From the NCBI GenBank assembly GCA_030263595.1, contig SZPG01000064.1, positions 1 to 38,372 of the forward strand: a stretch of DNA of 38,372 bases, in the 5' to 3' direction. The first letter of the stretch is position 1. Every line of letters starts with the position of its first letter. Below are positions 7,210 through 14,152 of the stretch, piece by piece. The DNA comes from Chloroflexi bacterium CFX6 (lineage in GTDB: Bacteria > Chloroflexota > Anaerolineae > Anaerolineales > Villigracilaceae). The position numbers were made by a program, and so were the translations under genes. The notes under the pieces are model-generated. The model saw only the letters and a list, made by a program, of their open reading frames with translations, did no database searches and was not told the DNA's origin.

Positions 7210-8691
7210 GTGAAGACCCGCATCATCACGCTCGAATCGCACGACGATCTCATCTCCGTCCGTGACAGGATGTCATGGGCGAAGACGCCGCGCATATTGC
7301 TGGTCGCCCCCAAATTCATCAAGGTCAATCTGCGGCAGGTGGATTTGAAAGTCCTGCAAAGGCACGCGTCCACGTTGGGCGCGCAGTTGGGGCTGGTCAC
7401 GCGTCGGCGGAGGCTGCGCGCGGAGGCGGAGGCGCTGGGGATTCCGGTGTTCGCGTCCACAGGCGAGGCGCAAAAGGTGACGTGGAGCAAACCCCGCAAA
7501 AGGCAATTGCCGCGCAAGGCTCCAGACAGGACTCTGCGCGAGAAACGGGAGCAGGTTCAGGTCAGGGAGGAGGCGTGGCGCGCGCATCCAGTGACAAGGA
7601 TCGTTATGTTCTCCATCGGCGTCCTGTCGGTGCTGGCGCTGGTCGCTTTGTTCATCCCGCGCGCCCAGGTCAGATTAAATCCTGTTGCGGAAACGCAAAG
7701 CGTCATCCTGCCTGTGACGGCGAACCCGTCGGTGGATTCTGTTTTTATCACGGGGAGCATCCCCGCCCGCGAAAAGCGGATCGTGGTCGAGGGGATGCAG
7801 ATCATCCGAGTGTCGGGAGAGGGGATTGTGCCGCAATCGAAGGCGAGGGGCGTTGCGATCTTTCGCAATCTCACGCAGCGAGCGGTGAGCATACCGATCG
7901 GCACGGTGATCACGACGAGCGACGTTCGTTTCGCGACGACCGAATTGGGCGTGTTGAATGCGGGCGTGGGCGAAACGGTCGAGTTGAAGATCGAAGCGGT
8001 GGAGGGCGGGCTTTCGGGCAACGTCGAAGCGGGGGCGATCAACGCGGTGGAAGGCAGGCTTGGGCTTTCCCTCTCGGTGACGAACCCCGAACCAACCGCA
8101 GGCGGACGCGAACGTTCCTCGGTGCAAGCCACCGATGCCGACCGCGCCCGCGTAAAGAAATTGTTGTCGAAGAGTTTGGAGGAGGAGGCGCGCGCGACGT
8201 TGCTGGATGAACTGAATCCCGGCGACGTTTTCTTCGATGAGACGTTTTCCCTCTCGCAGATTCTTTCAGAGAGTTATGATCCGCCGGCGGGCGCGGCTGG
8301 TTCGCAGTTGACGTTGACCATGCAGGCGGAATTTACCGCCCGATATGCAGGCGCTTCGGACTTGACCGAACTTGCCGCGTTAGCCCTGAACGCTTCCCTC
8401 CCTTTGGGCTTTTCCCCCGCGTCCGACGCGTTGACCGTCGAACCCGTCACCGACCCGCAACTCCTCGAAGACGGTTCGCTCCGCTGGGTGATGCGCGCCG
8501 AACGCGGGATCGTCCAGCAGGTGGACGCCGCGCAAGTGACGCGGTTGATTTTGGGACTTGGCTCCTCCGATGCCCAATCGAAACTGGAGGAGGCGCTTCC
8601 TCTGCAAAGCAAACCGGTCGTTTCCCTGACTCCCTCGTGGTGGCTCTGGGTGCCGATCGTGCCGTTTCGCATCGAAGTGGTGACGGAGTGA
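7210..8691 (+). CDS. Baseplate J/gp47-like membrane protein
   Basis: A 493-residue protein with a GTG start at 7210. Residues 1-100 are a basic cytoplasmic domain with a [19 protein letters not shown] motif. One transmembrane helix follows (about 132-155, [22 protein letters not shown]). The remaining 340 residues lie outside and contain beta-rich modules ([48 protein letters not shown]) of the kind annotated as baseplate J/gp47-like in Anaerolineae. Helical segments around 310-340 and further strands follow. No other phage gene is near, so this is a chromosomal envelope protein and not a virion part. ruvX and mltG follow on the same strand, an arrangement I recall from other Chloroflexota. 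Its exact role is unknown. Confidence 0.7.
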   Translation: MKTRIITLESHDDLISVRDRMSWAKTPRILLVAPKFIKVNLRQVDLKVLQRHASTLGAQLGLVTRRRRLRAEAEALGIPVFASTGEAQKVTWSKPRKRQLPRKAPDRTLREKREQVQVREEAWRAHPVTRIVMFSIGVLSVLALVALFIPRAQVRLNPVAETQSVILPVTANPSVDSVFITGSIPAREKRIVVEGMQIIRVSGEGIVPQSKARGVAIFRNLTQRAVSIPIGTVITTSDVRFATTELGVLNAGVGETVELKIEAVEGGLSGNVEAGAINAVEGRLGLSLSVTNPEPTAGGRERSSVQATDADRARVKKLLSKSLEEEARATLLDELNPGDVFFDETFSLSQILSESYDPPAGAAGSQLTLTMQAEFTARYAGASDLTELAALALNASLPLGFSPASDALTVEPVTDPQLLEDGSLRWVMRAERGIVQQVDAAQVTRLILGLGSSDAQSKLEEALPLQSKPVVSLTPSWWLWVPIVPFRIEVVTE

Positions 8692-8710
8692 GGGGGAAGT
8701 GCGAAGTGAA

Positions 8711-8804
8711 AGGTAGAAAGTGGAAAGTAGAAAGTGGAAAGTAGAAAGTGGAAAGTAGAAAGTGGAAAGTAGAAAATAGAAAGTGGAAAGTAGAAAGTGG
8801 AAAG
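8711..8804 (+). repeat. 14-bp tandem repeat (minisatellite) before ruvX
   Basis: Between 6 and 7 copies of GTAGAAAGTGGAAA follow each other with few changes, between the baseplate-J-like gene and ruvX. The copies lack spacers, so this is not CRISPR. The purine-rich strand is the sense strand of the operon. Copy number would be expected to vary. Confidence 0.9.
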
Positions 8805-8836
8805 AGCCTTTGTGTTCTTCGCGGTGAAATGATCTT

Positions 8837-9250
8837 ATGAGAATCCTTGCAGTTGACCACGGCGAAAAGCGGATCGGTCTGGCGCTGAGCGACCCGACCG
8901 GGACCCTTGCCGGTCCGTTGACCGTTATCAAGCACGTCTCGCGTTTGATGGACGCCGCGCAGGTGGCGAACATCGCATCTGAAAATGAGGTGGAACTTAT
9001 TATCGTCGGTCAATCGTTCGACGAAGACGGGGCGCCGAACCTTGCAGGTAGGCGCGCCGCCAAATTTGCTGACGCCTTGCGGGAGCAGACACAGATCCCC
9101 GTCGAGTTGTTCGACGAAGCGTTCAGCACACGGGACGCGCAGGCGGCTGTCATCGAAATGGGCGTCCCGCGCAGGAAACGCGCCGGTCATCACGATTCCC
9201 TCGCGGCGGTGATGATCCTGAGATCGTATATCGAATCACGGAGGAGGTAG
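8837..9250 (+). CDS. ruvX: Putative pre-16S rRNA nuclease (YqgF/RuvX family)
   Basis: A 137-residue RNase H-fold nuclease of normal length for the family, which finishes the 5' end of 16S rRNA. Visible motifs are [14 protein letters not shown] (D7), DEAFST (E94) and HHDSLAA (D120), the acidic residues expected to bind metal. The usual GLP segment is replaced by VGQSFDEDG, a small variation seen in Chloroflexota. The ATG at 8837 gives the canonical start MRILAVDHG. The ribosome site is weak (GTGAAATGATCTT). It lies 145 nt after the baseplate-J-like gene, across the minisatellite, and 52 nt before mltG. Confidence 0.93.
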   Translation: MRILAVDHGEKRIGLALSDPTGTLAGPLTVIKHVSRLMDAAQVANIASENEVELIIVGQSFDEDGAPNLAGRRAAKFADALREQTQIPVELFDEAFSTRDAQAAVIEMGVPRRKRAGHHDSLAAVMILRSYIESRRR

Positions 9251-9302
9251 ATGGGTAAACACGTAAACACATGCCCTGCCTCCCTGCGCACTTACACTAC
9301 CG

Positions 9303-10406
9303 ATGCGAAAAATTCTCCCAATCCTCTTCATTCTCATCGTTCTCCTCTGCCTCTTCCTCGCCCTCGTTACCATCCCCTCGCAAGCCGCGCGCGTCTACGG
9401 TCAACCCGCCTCGTGGCTGACGGTTTCGCAGCGCGTGCAATATTCCGCGCTTCTGCTTTGGTACGACGGCTTGCTCACCCGTCCGCGTGATGCGAACGGA
9501 GTCGAGCAGCCCTTTTCCATCCAGCCGGGCGAGTCGGTCAACTCGATTGCATACAACCTCGAGGCAATGGGCTTCATCCGCGACGCCGAAGCCTTCCGCG
9601 CCTACCTGATCTATGCCGGGCTCGATACCTCCATCCAGGCGGGGGAATACAAACTCAGCGCGGCGATGTCCGCGATTGACATTGCCCGCGAACTCCAGGA
9701 CGCCACCTCCGAGGAAGTGACCTTTGTCATCCTGCCCGGCTGGCGGAAGGAGGAGATTGCCGCCTCGCTCTCGACCTCGGGCTTGTCCATCGGGCCCGGC
9801 GACTTTTTCGACGCTGTAAACGATCCGCCTCGGGGATTCGATTTTCTCTCCGGCGCGGGTTCTGCCGAGGGATTTCTCTTCCCGGACTCTTACATCTTCC
9901 ATCGCCAGATCACGGCAGGCGAACTGGTGAACGAACTCGTCCGTCACTTTGCCCTGCGCCTCTCGCGCGACGTGCAACTGGCTTTTGAAAACCAGGGACT
10001 TACCGTATATCGAGCCGTGACGCTGGCGTCCATTGTGGAGCGCGAGGCGATCCGCAAGGAGGAGGCGCCGCTGATCGCCTCGGTGTATTTGAACCGCCTG
10101 AATATTGGCATGAAACTCGAAGCAGACCCGACCGTGCAATACGCCCTCGGCTATGACGCCATTCAAGGGACCTGGTGGACGAATCCCTTGAGCGTGAGCG
10201 ACCTGAAATTCGACTCGCCCTTCAACACCTACGTCTACGCGGGCTTGCCTCCCGCGCCCATCTCCAACCCCGGCCTGGAGGCGTTGAACGCGGTGGCATT
10301 CCCCGCAGAGACGCCCTATTACTTCTTCCGCGCCAGGTGTGATGGTTCGGGGTACCACAACTTTGCCGAGACGTTCGAGGAGCATTTGGGGAATGGGTGC
10401 CGGTGA
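9303..10406 (+). CDS. mltG: Endolytic murein transglycosylase MltG
   Basis: A 367-residue YceG-family protein that cuts nascent peptidoglycan strands at the outer face of the cytoplasmic membrane and so limits glycan length. An N-terminal membrane anchor (residues 4-24) is followed by a LysM-like part (about 70-140, FSIQPGESVNSIAYNLEAMGFI) and the catalytic domain (about 140-340). Family motifs are present: EGFLFPDSY (189-197), ASIVERE with the catalytic Glu246, DPTVQYALG, and SPFNTYVYAGLPPAPISNPG. The start at 9303 gives a proper signal anchor, though its ribosome site is poor. The gene ends 14 nt before the first direct repeat at 10421. Confidence 0.95.
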   Translation: MRKILPILFILIVLLCLFLALVTIPSQAARVYGQPASWLTVSQRVQYSALLLWYDGLLTRPRDANGVEQPFSIQPGESVNSIAYNLEAMGFIRDAEAFRAYLIYAGLDTSIQAGEYKLSAAMSAIDIARELQDATSEEVTFVILPGWRKEEIAASLSTSGLSIGPGDFFDAVNDPPRGFDFLSGAGSAEGFLFPDSYIFHRQITAGELVNELVRHFALRLSRDVQLAFENQGLTVYRAVTLASIVEREAIRKEEAPLIASVYLNRLNIGMKLEADPTVQYALGYDAIQGTWWTNPLSVSDLKFDSPFNTYVYAGLPPAPISNPGLEALNAVAFPAETPYYFFRARCDGSGYHNFAETFEEHLGNGCR

Positions 10407-10420
10407 ATTATCTTTAGTCC

Positions 10421-10445
10421 AAACCCATCCCACACCTCCAGCGCG
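10421..10445. repeat. Left copy of a 25-bp direct repeat flanking a toxin-antitoxin cassette
   Basis: AAACCCATCCCACACCTCCAGCGCG is identical to 11031-11055. The right copy encodes the last residues (ALEVWDGF) of the minus-strand lipoprotein gene, so this left copy is a duplicated gene end next to mltG. Flanking bases differ. Confidence 0.9.
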
Positions 10446-10489
10446 AACCTGGCTCACGCCGTGAAAAATACCATCTCTCCAAAACACGA

Positions 10490-10495
10490 TATAAT
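10490..10495 (+). promoter_or_regulatory. -10 box of the antitoxin gene
   Basis: A consensus TATAAT lies 41 nt upstream of the antitoxin start, inside the repeat-flanked cassette. The gene therefore carries its own promoter. Confidence 0.55.
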
Positions 10496-10536
10496 CCCTT
10501 TGACGCTCGTTGTCGCCGTACAAAAGGAGACTCGCA

Positions 10537-10779
10537 ATGATTTACCCAACCTTACGCGGCACGGTTCACAAAGGCAGGATCGAATTATTGGATAAGGTCG
10601 AACTGCCTGAAAACGCGCAAGTTTTAGTTACGATCATGGATGAAACACCCCTCGATTCGCTGACGCTCGGCGAGCATCTCGCGGCTGGATTGCAGGATAT
10701 CCTTCTCGGGAGGGTCACCCGCGCCGGCACCTCTGAGGAAGTGACTGCCCACCTCGATTCCGTGCTTGGAGGCGGGTGA
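10537..10779 (+). CDS. Antitoxin-like small protein
   Basis: An 80-residue protein starting at ATG 10537 behind a strong AAAAGGAGA site; the frame extends nine codons upstream but would bypass that site. The N-terminal half (YPTLRGTVHKGRIELLDKVELPENAQVLVTI) is a swapped-hairpin-like strand pattern as in AbrB/DUF104-type antitoxins: a strand with G-x-I-x-L followed by LPENAQVLVT. The C-terminal half is helical (LTLGEHLAAGLQDILLGR) and probably bound the toxin. The stop codon TGA overlaps the ATG of the toxin remnant by 1 nt, the usual coupling in toxin-antitoxin operons. Its toxin is broken, so it may now be a solitary antitoxin. The exact family is uncertain. Confidence 0.7.
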   Translation: MIYPTLRGTVHKGRIELLDKVELPENAQVLVTIMDETPLDSLTLGEHLAAGLQDILLGRVTRAGTSEEVTAHLDSVLGGG

Positions 10780-10971
10780 TGTCCTATCGCTTCGTCTTCA
10801 CCGTCTGGTTCGACCGGAACTTGAAATCGCTGCGCAAACATAATCCCAACCTGCGCAGCGATTTTGAGTCATTTCTGAAAACCTTCGATGCCCGGGCGCA
10901 TCCGGTCATTCCACTCTCCCGAAGAAGAAAAAGTCATTCAAGGACTGATTCAAAAAATACGGTCGTCCTGA
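10779..10971 (+). pseudogene. RelE/ParE-like toxin remnant with internal deletion
   Basis: The start (MSYRFVFTVWFDRNLKSLRKHNPNLRSDFES...) matches the first helices of a RelE-type toxin up to HPVIP at about residue 45. The following frame (LSRRRKSHSRTDSK) is nonsense. A shifted frame from about 10908 reads HSPEEEKVIQGLIQKIRSS and then stops at 10969, which resembles the usual last helix of these toxins (LSPEE...IRQLIK). The central strands with the catalytic residues, about 50 codons by comparison with relatives, are missing and the frame is shifted. The product is presumably inactive. The gene overlaps the antitoxin stop codon by 1 nt. Confidence 0.65.
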
Positions 10972-10978
10972 ATGCACA

Positions 10979-11013
10979 AAAGTGACGGTCATCTTGTGGA
11001 TGATTGTCACTTT
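10979..11013 (+). terminator. Hairpin terminator of the toxin-antitoxin cassette
   Basis: AAAGTGACGGTCATC pairs with GATGATTGTCACTTT (15 bp, two G-U pairs) around TTGTG. The trailing T-run is short (TTTC), so termination may be partial. It lies just inside the right direct repeat. Confidence 0.55.
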
Positions 11014-11018
11014 CAAAA

Positions 11019-12134
11019 TCATGGAGCTCTAAACCCATCCCACACCTCCAGCGCGGGCTTGGGGGAGCGGTCGAAGTTTTGAAAGCCGGTGTGACCGAAG
11101 TAACCGAGAAAACCGGCGTTCTCCGCGCTCTGTCCGTTGGCGAGCATGAATTCGGTCATGGCTTCGATGTTGAAATCGGTCAGCAAAAGATTGACCCAAA
11201 AGACGAAGCGTGAGCCGCCCAATTGATCGTGGAGCGCGTTCAGGTACGCGACCTGGTCTTCGGGCGAGCCTTCGATGAGACCGGCGGCTTGGGACGAGAA
11301 TCCGCCCTCGGCGACCGCGACCGGTTTATCGGTCCGCAAAAGAAGCGGAGTGTAATAGTCCTCGGGGATCCCGGTCTGAGTTCCAAAAACAAAATAGGGA
11401 TAGGTCGAGATCGCCCAGACATCCAGATTGGGTTCGAAGGCGGCGATTTGTTCCCAATTGGTGTCGAACTTTTGACGGTTCCCCTCTTCGGGCTGATGGA
11501 ACATGTTGTTGAGGTCGTCCCATTGAAAGGTGGCGAAGATTTGCGTTTGCGGCGCTTCGGCTTTGACAAGGGCATAAATTTCGTTGTAGAGGCTGACGAA
11601 GTTCTTCGTATCGTCGGGGTGCGCGTCCATGTACGTGTTGATCTCGGAGGCAAGACCGAGATAACGCGGGCGAAATGTCCGCACGATCCACAAGGCATAA
11701 TTTCGGTGGGCGGTACGAACATCGGGGTTGGCAAAACCCGCCTCCCAGCCCGCGGGCAAACCGATGAACTCGCGGCGATTGAGCCCGTTGAGCGGATCGA
11801 GGACGAAGATGTATTCGAGACCGTTTTGATGAGCGAGTTTGGTCTGGTTGATGAGGTCGGTGCGCGTCTTTGATTCGCCTTCCACTCCGCTCACGAACTC
11901 CTCCCAGGGGGTGGCTTGCTGGATGAGGACAAAATCGCCGTGTTTCCCCATGTCTTCGAATAACTGAATTGCGCTTTCGACCTTCGGCTCCGGCGGGACG
12001 GGGAAAAATCCATAGGCGGTTTTTCCGGAGTCGAAGATGGAGGTTTTGGGCGTCGGCGGGACGGAAGGCGCGCCGACGTTGCAGGCGAGGGCGGCGAGGA
12101 GTAGGACGAGAACGGCGGGAAGAAACTTTTTCAC
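11019..12134 (-). CDS. Lipoprotein with a glycoside-hydrolase-like TIM-barrel domain
   Basis: A 371-residue exported protein starting at GTG 12134. The signal peptide ends LLLAALAC (Cys18), a good lipobox. The remaining 350 residues read like a (beta/alpha)8 glycosidase: FVLIQQATPWEEF, YIFVLDPLNGLN, RPRYLGLASEINTYMD (a strand followed by E then N, typical of an acid/base Glu), FATFQWDDLNNMF, LDVWAISTYPY, DKPVAVAEGGFSS (a strand with a candidate nucleophile Glu) and FVFWVNLLLTDF. It resembles clan GH-A folds of the galactanase type; the substrate is unknown. The GTG overlaps the TGA of the upstream propeller gene (GTGA), so translation is coupled. The last codons (DGF then RAP and TGA) run through the right direct repeat, so the natural C-terminus may have been altered by the cassette. 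Confidence 0.7.
   Translation of the reverse strand: MKKFLPAVLVLLLAALACNVGAPSVPPTPKTSIFDSGKTAYGFFPVPPEPKVESAIQLFEDMGKHGDFVLIQQATPWEEFVSGVEGESKTRTDLINQTKLAHQNGLEYIFVLDPLNGLNRREFIGLPAGWEAGFANPDVRTAHRNYALWIVRTFRPRYLGLASEINTYMDAHPDDTKNFVSLYNEIYALVKAEAPQTQIFATFQWDDLNNMFHQPEEGNRQKFDTNWEQIAAFEPNLDVWAISTYPYFVFGTQTGIPEDYYTPLLLRTDKPVAVAEGGFSSQAAGLIEGSPEDQVAYLNALHDQLGGSRFVFWVNLLLTDFNIEAMTEFMLANGQSAENAGFLGYFGHTGFQNFDRSPKPALEVWDGFRAP
11031..11055. repeat. Right copy of the 25-bp direct repeat, at the 3' end of the lipoprotein gene
   Basis: Identical to 10421-10445, 610 bp apart. This copy is part of the coding sequence (ALEVWDGF) of the gene ending at 11019 and so is likely the original. Confidence 0.9.
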
Positions 12135-13084
12135 GGGGCGGTCCTGTGAGCGACGTAAATATCTGCTTCGAGCATAACGTTGTCCTTGTAAAAGTGATGG
12201 GTGAAGTAAACGTTTCCGGCGTCATCCAGCGACGCCTCCCCCGCAAACGGAGCGAACATCCTTTCCGGCTGTGTCCATGTCCCGTTCGCCTTTTTCGAGC
12301 GCCACAACTCCGGCGCTCCGGCGGAACGCGTGAACCACAATTCCAAACCGTCCTGCGTAATAAAGGGCCAGCCGTCGCTGTACGAGGAGTTGACGGTTTC
12401 GAGATTGACCGGCTCCCCCCATTCGCCGCCGAGGTTCTGCGAGATCCAAATATCAAAACCGCCCTGCCCGCCGGGGCGCGAGGAATGAAAATAGAGTTCC
12501 TTCCTGTCTGCGGTGATGTGCAGTTCGCCCACCTCGTATTCGGGTTTGAAATTCGCCGCTTGCCAGTTCGTCCATTTCCCATCCCTGAATTCGGCGGTGA
12601 ACCATTGAATCCCCGCGTACCCCTCCCGCGCCGAACAGAAATACATGAGATTTCCGAGGACGAATTCGCATCCATCCAGGGCGGGTTTGCCGGGGTCCTG
12701 CAGGATGACCCGCTGCGGTTCGCTCCAGACCTCAGCCTGCTTCCGCGAAACGTAAATTCCCGTCGCCCCGTCTGTGACCTGCTTCTCCGCGGGGACGTTC
12801 GGATCGGGCGTGAACCAGACGTACAGCGTGTTCCCATCCGGCAGGATGAATGCGGAATCCTCCGCGCCGGCGGTGTTGACCGGGTGGGGCAGGGGGACCG
12901 GGTCCGCGTATTCGTCGGTCAGGGACTTTGGGGGATACACGTCCGTTTCAGGCGATTGCTTGACCTGGGAAGCCGGGATGAGGGACGATCGGGCTATGGG
13001 TGTTGGAGCAGTTATCGGCGCGGATGAACCGCAGGCGAGAGACGTCAGCAACAGGATGCAGGAAGCCAACAGAATGGGACGCAC
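12131..13084 (-). CDS. Lipoprotein with a PD40/TolB-like beta-propeller
   Basis: A 317-residue exported protein. A GTG start at 13084 gives MRPILLASCILLLTSLAC, a signal peptide with lipobox (Cys18). The open frame continues upstream but through the end of the previous gene. The body repeats a pattern of PD40-type blades: DSAFILPDGNTLYVWFTPD, GELHITADRKELYFHSSRPGGQGGFDIWIS, DGWPFITQDGLELWFTRSAGAPELW and GEASLDDAGNVYFTHHFY. Such propellers bind sugars, peptides or proteins in the envelope. Its TGA overlaps the GTG of the glycosidase-like lipoprotein, so the two are produced together and may act together. No clear ribosome site precedes the GTG, so the start is the least certain part. Confidence 0.75.
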   Translation of the reverse strand: MRPILLASCILLLTSLACGSSAPITAPTPIARSSLIPASQVKQSPETDVYPPKSLTDEYADPVPLPHPVNTAGAEDSAFILPDGNTLYVWFTPDPNVPAEKQVTDGATGIYVSRKQAEVWSEPQRVILQDPGKPALDGCEFVLGNLMYFCSAREGYAGIQWFTAEFRDGKWTNWQAANFKPEYEVGELHITADRKELYFHSSRPGGQGGFDIWISQNLGGEWGEPVNLETVNSSYSDGWPFITQDGLELWFTRSAGAPELWRSKKANGTWTQPERMFAPFAGEASLDDAGNVYFTHHFYKDNVMLEADIYVAHRTAP

Positions 13085-13116
13085 GTCTGCTTCGCTTTTT
13101 TTTCGACGAATGAGGG

Positions 13117-14118
13117 TCAGTCGTTCCTGCGGACGATCGCGTTGACCACGATCATCGCCGAGCCGGCCGCCGTCAGGATGATTCCCTGAATGGCGACGGG
13201 ACGGAAGACTTCGCGCGTGATCGCAGCCGCCGCATCGCGCATCATCGCCAGCAATTCGGCGGGTATGGCTTGGGTGTTTTGCAGGAGGATATCTCCCAGG
13301 ACGGACGGCGCGAGCGGCGCGATGACCAGCGCGGTCAACGTCCCGAGGATGCCCGTGATGAGAAACGGGATTCCCCACCACTTCAGCCAATCGCCCAGAC
13401 CGCGCACCGCGAAGAGTGTGACGAGGAGCAGAAAGACCAGGGGAAGAAGCGGACTCAACCTCATGGCTGCGCGAACCCTGTCCAGTTGCGCGCGCTCGTC
13501 GAGCAGGGACGCGCTCTGCGCCGTGGAAAGAATTACCAATTCGTCGGGCATTCCGCCTGCCATGAATTGAAGTTGCGTCCCGATCAGCGGGGCGACCAGC
13601 GTCATCGCTTCATCGGGAGGCTTGCAAAAGATCAGATCGCCGCCCAACCCCATTTGAGCCAGTTGCGGCAGCGTGCAATCGGGCTGCGCCAGTACGATCT
13701 GCATGATCGCCTGCGCGCCCCTTTCGGCGGTCATGCTTTGCTTGAAGGAGAGCAGGGGAATGGAGATCGAATCCGCCTCGCCGTTGAGGAAGGCAAAGGT
13801 GGAATCGAGAAAGCCGTCCATCAACGCCTCGAATTCCTCCGGCGGGAGCATGGCTGCTATGGCAAGTTCCAGGTCGTTCCGGTCGAGGCGGGAAGCAAAC
13901 GCGAATACATTGTTGCCCGGTTCCCGCGCGGACACCGCGACCATTTCGGCGAACAAGGCTGGAACTTCCGCATACAATCCCTGCTGCCTGAACGCCTGTT
14001 TGTAGGTTTCGGCGGAGAAGGTCTTCCGCTCGACGTTGAACAACAGGAGCGACGCGAAACCGCTCACGATGAAAAGGAACGCGCAAATTCCCGCCAGGAT
14101 TGTTCTGCCTTTTGTCAT
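13117..14118 (-). CDS. Membrane protein of unknown function with four predicted helices
   Basis: A 333-residue protein starting at ATG 14118 behind GGGAGA; a longer reading upstream overlaps the neighbouring gene and has no ribosome site. Predicted layout: helix 1 at about 6-28 (ILAGICAFLFIVSGFASLLLF), a large external domain at about 30-235, helices at about 246-265 (PLLPLVFLLLVTLFAVRGL) and 270-295, and a last helix near 310-328 (AIQGIILTAAGSAMIVV). The external part has helix-rich segments and two cysteines (QPDCTLPQ and LIFCKPPD) that may form a disulfide. I do not recognise the family. It follows the CYTH-amidohydrolase gene by 34 nt and precedes the propeller lipoprotein by 32 nt, so it sits inside the same transcription unit. 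Confidence 0.7.
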   Translation of the reverse strand: MTKGRTILAGICAFLFIVSGFASLLLFNVERKTFSAETYKQAFRQQGLYAEVPALFAEMVAVSAREPGNNVFAFASRLDRNDLELAIAAMLPPEEFEALMDGFLDSTFAFLNGEADSISIPLLSFKQSMTAERGAQAIMQIVLAQPDCTLPQLAQMGLGGDLIFCKPPDEAMTLVAPLIGTQLQFMAGGMPDELVILSTAQSASLLDERAQLDRVRAAMRLSPLLPLVFLLLVTLFAVRGLGDWLKWWGIPFLITGILGTLTALVIAPLAPSVLGDILLQNTQAIPAELLAMMRDAAAAITREVFRPVAIQGIILTAAGSAMIVVNAIVRRND

Positions 14119-14152
14119 GGTTTCTCCCGTTTGTTTGTCGTTGTCCCCGGGA

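Noticed and set aside
7210..8691. Prophage remnant because of the baseplate-J-like domain
   Set aside because: No other phage genes, integrase or att sites are near; the protein has a membrane helix and sits with ruvX and mltG.
8711..8804. CRISPR-like array before ruvX
   Set aside because: Units of 14 bp follow each other directly with no spacers.
10900..11030. A second toxin ending ...VTVILWMIVTFKIMEL
   Set aside because: This reading consists mostly of the terminator hairpin at 10979-11013 and has no start codon of its own.
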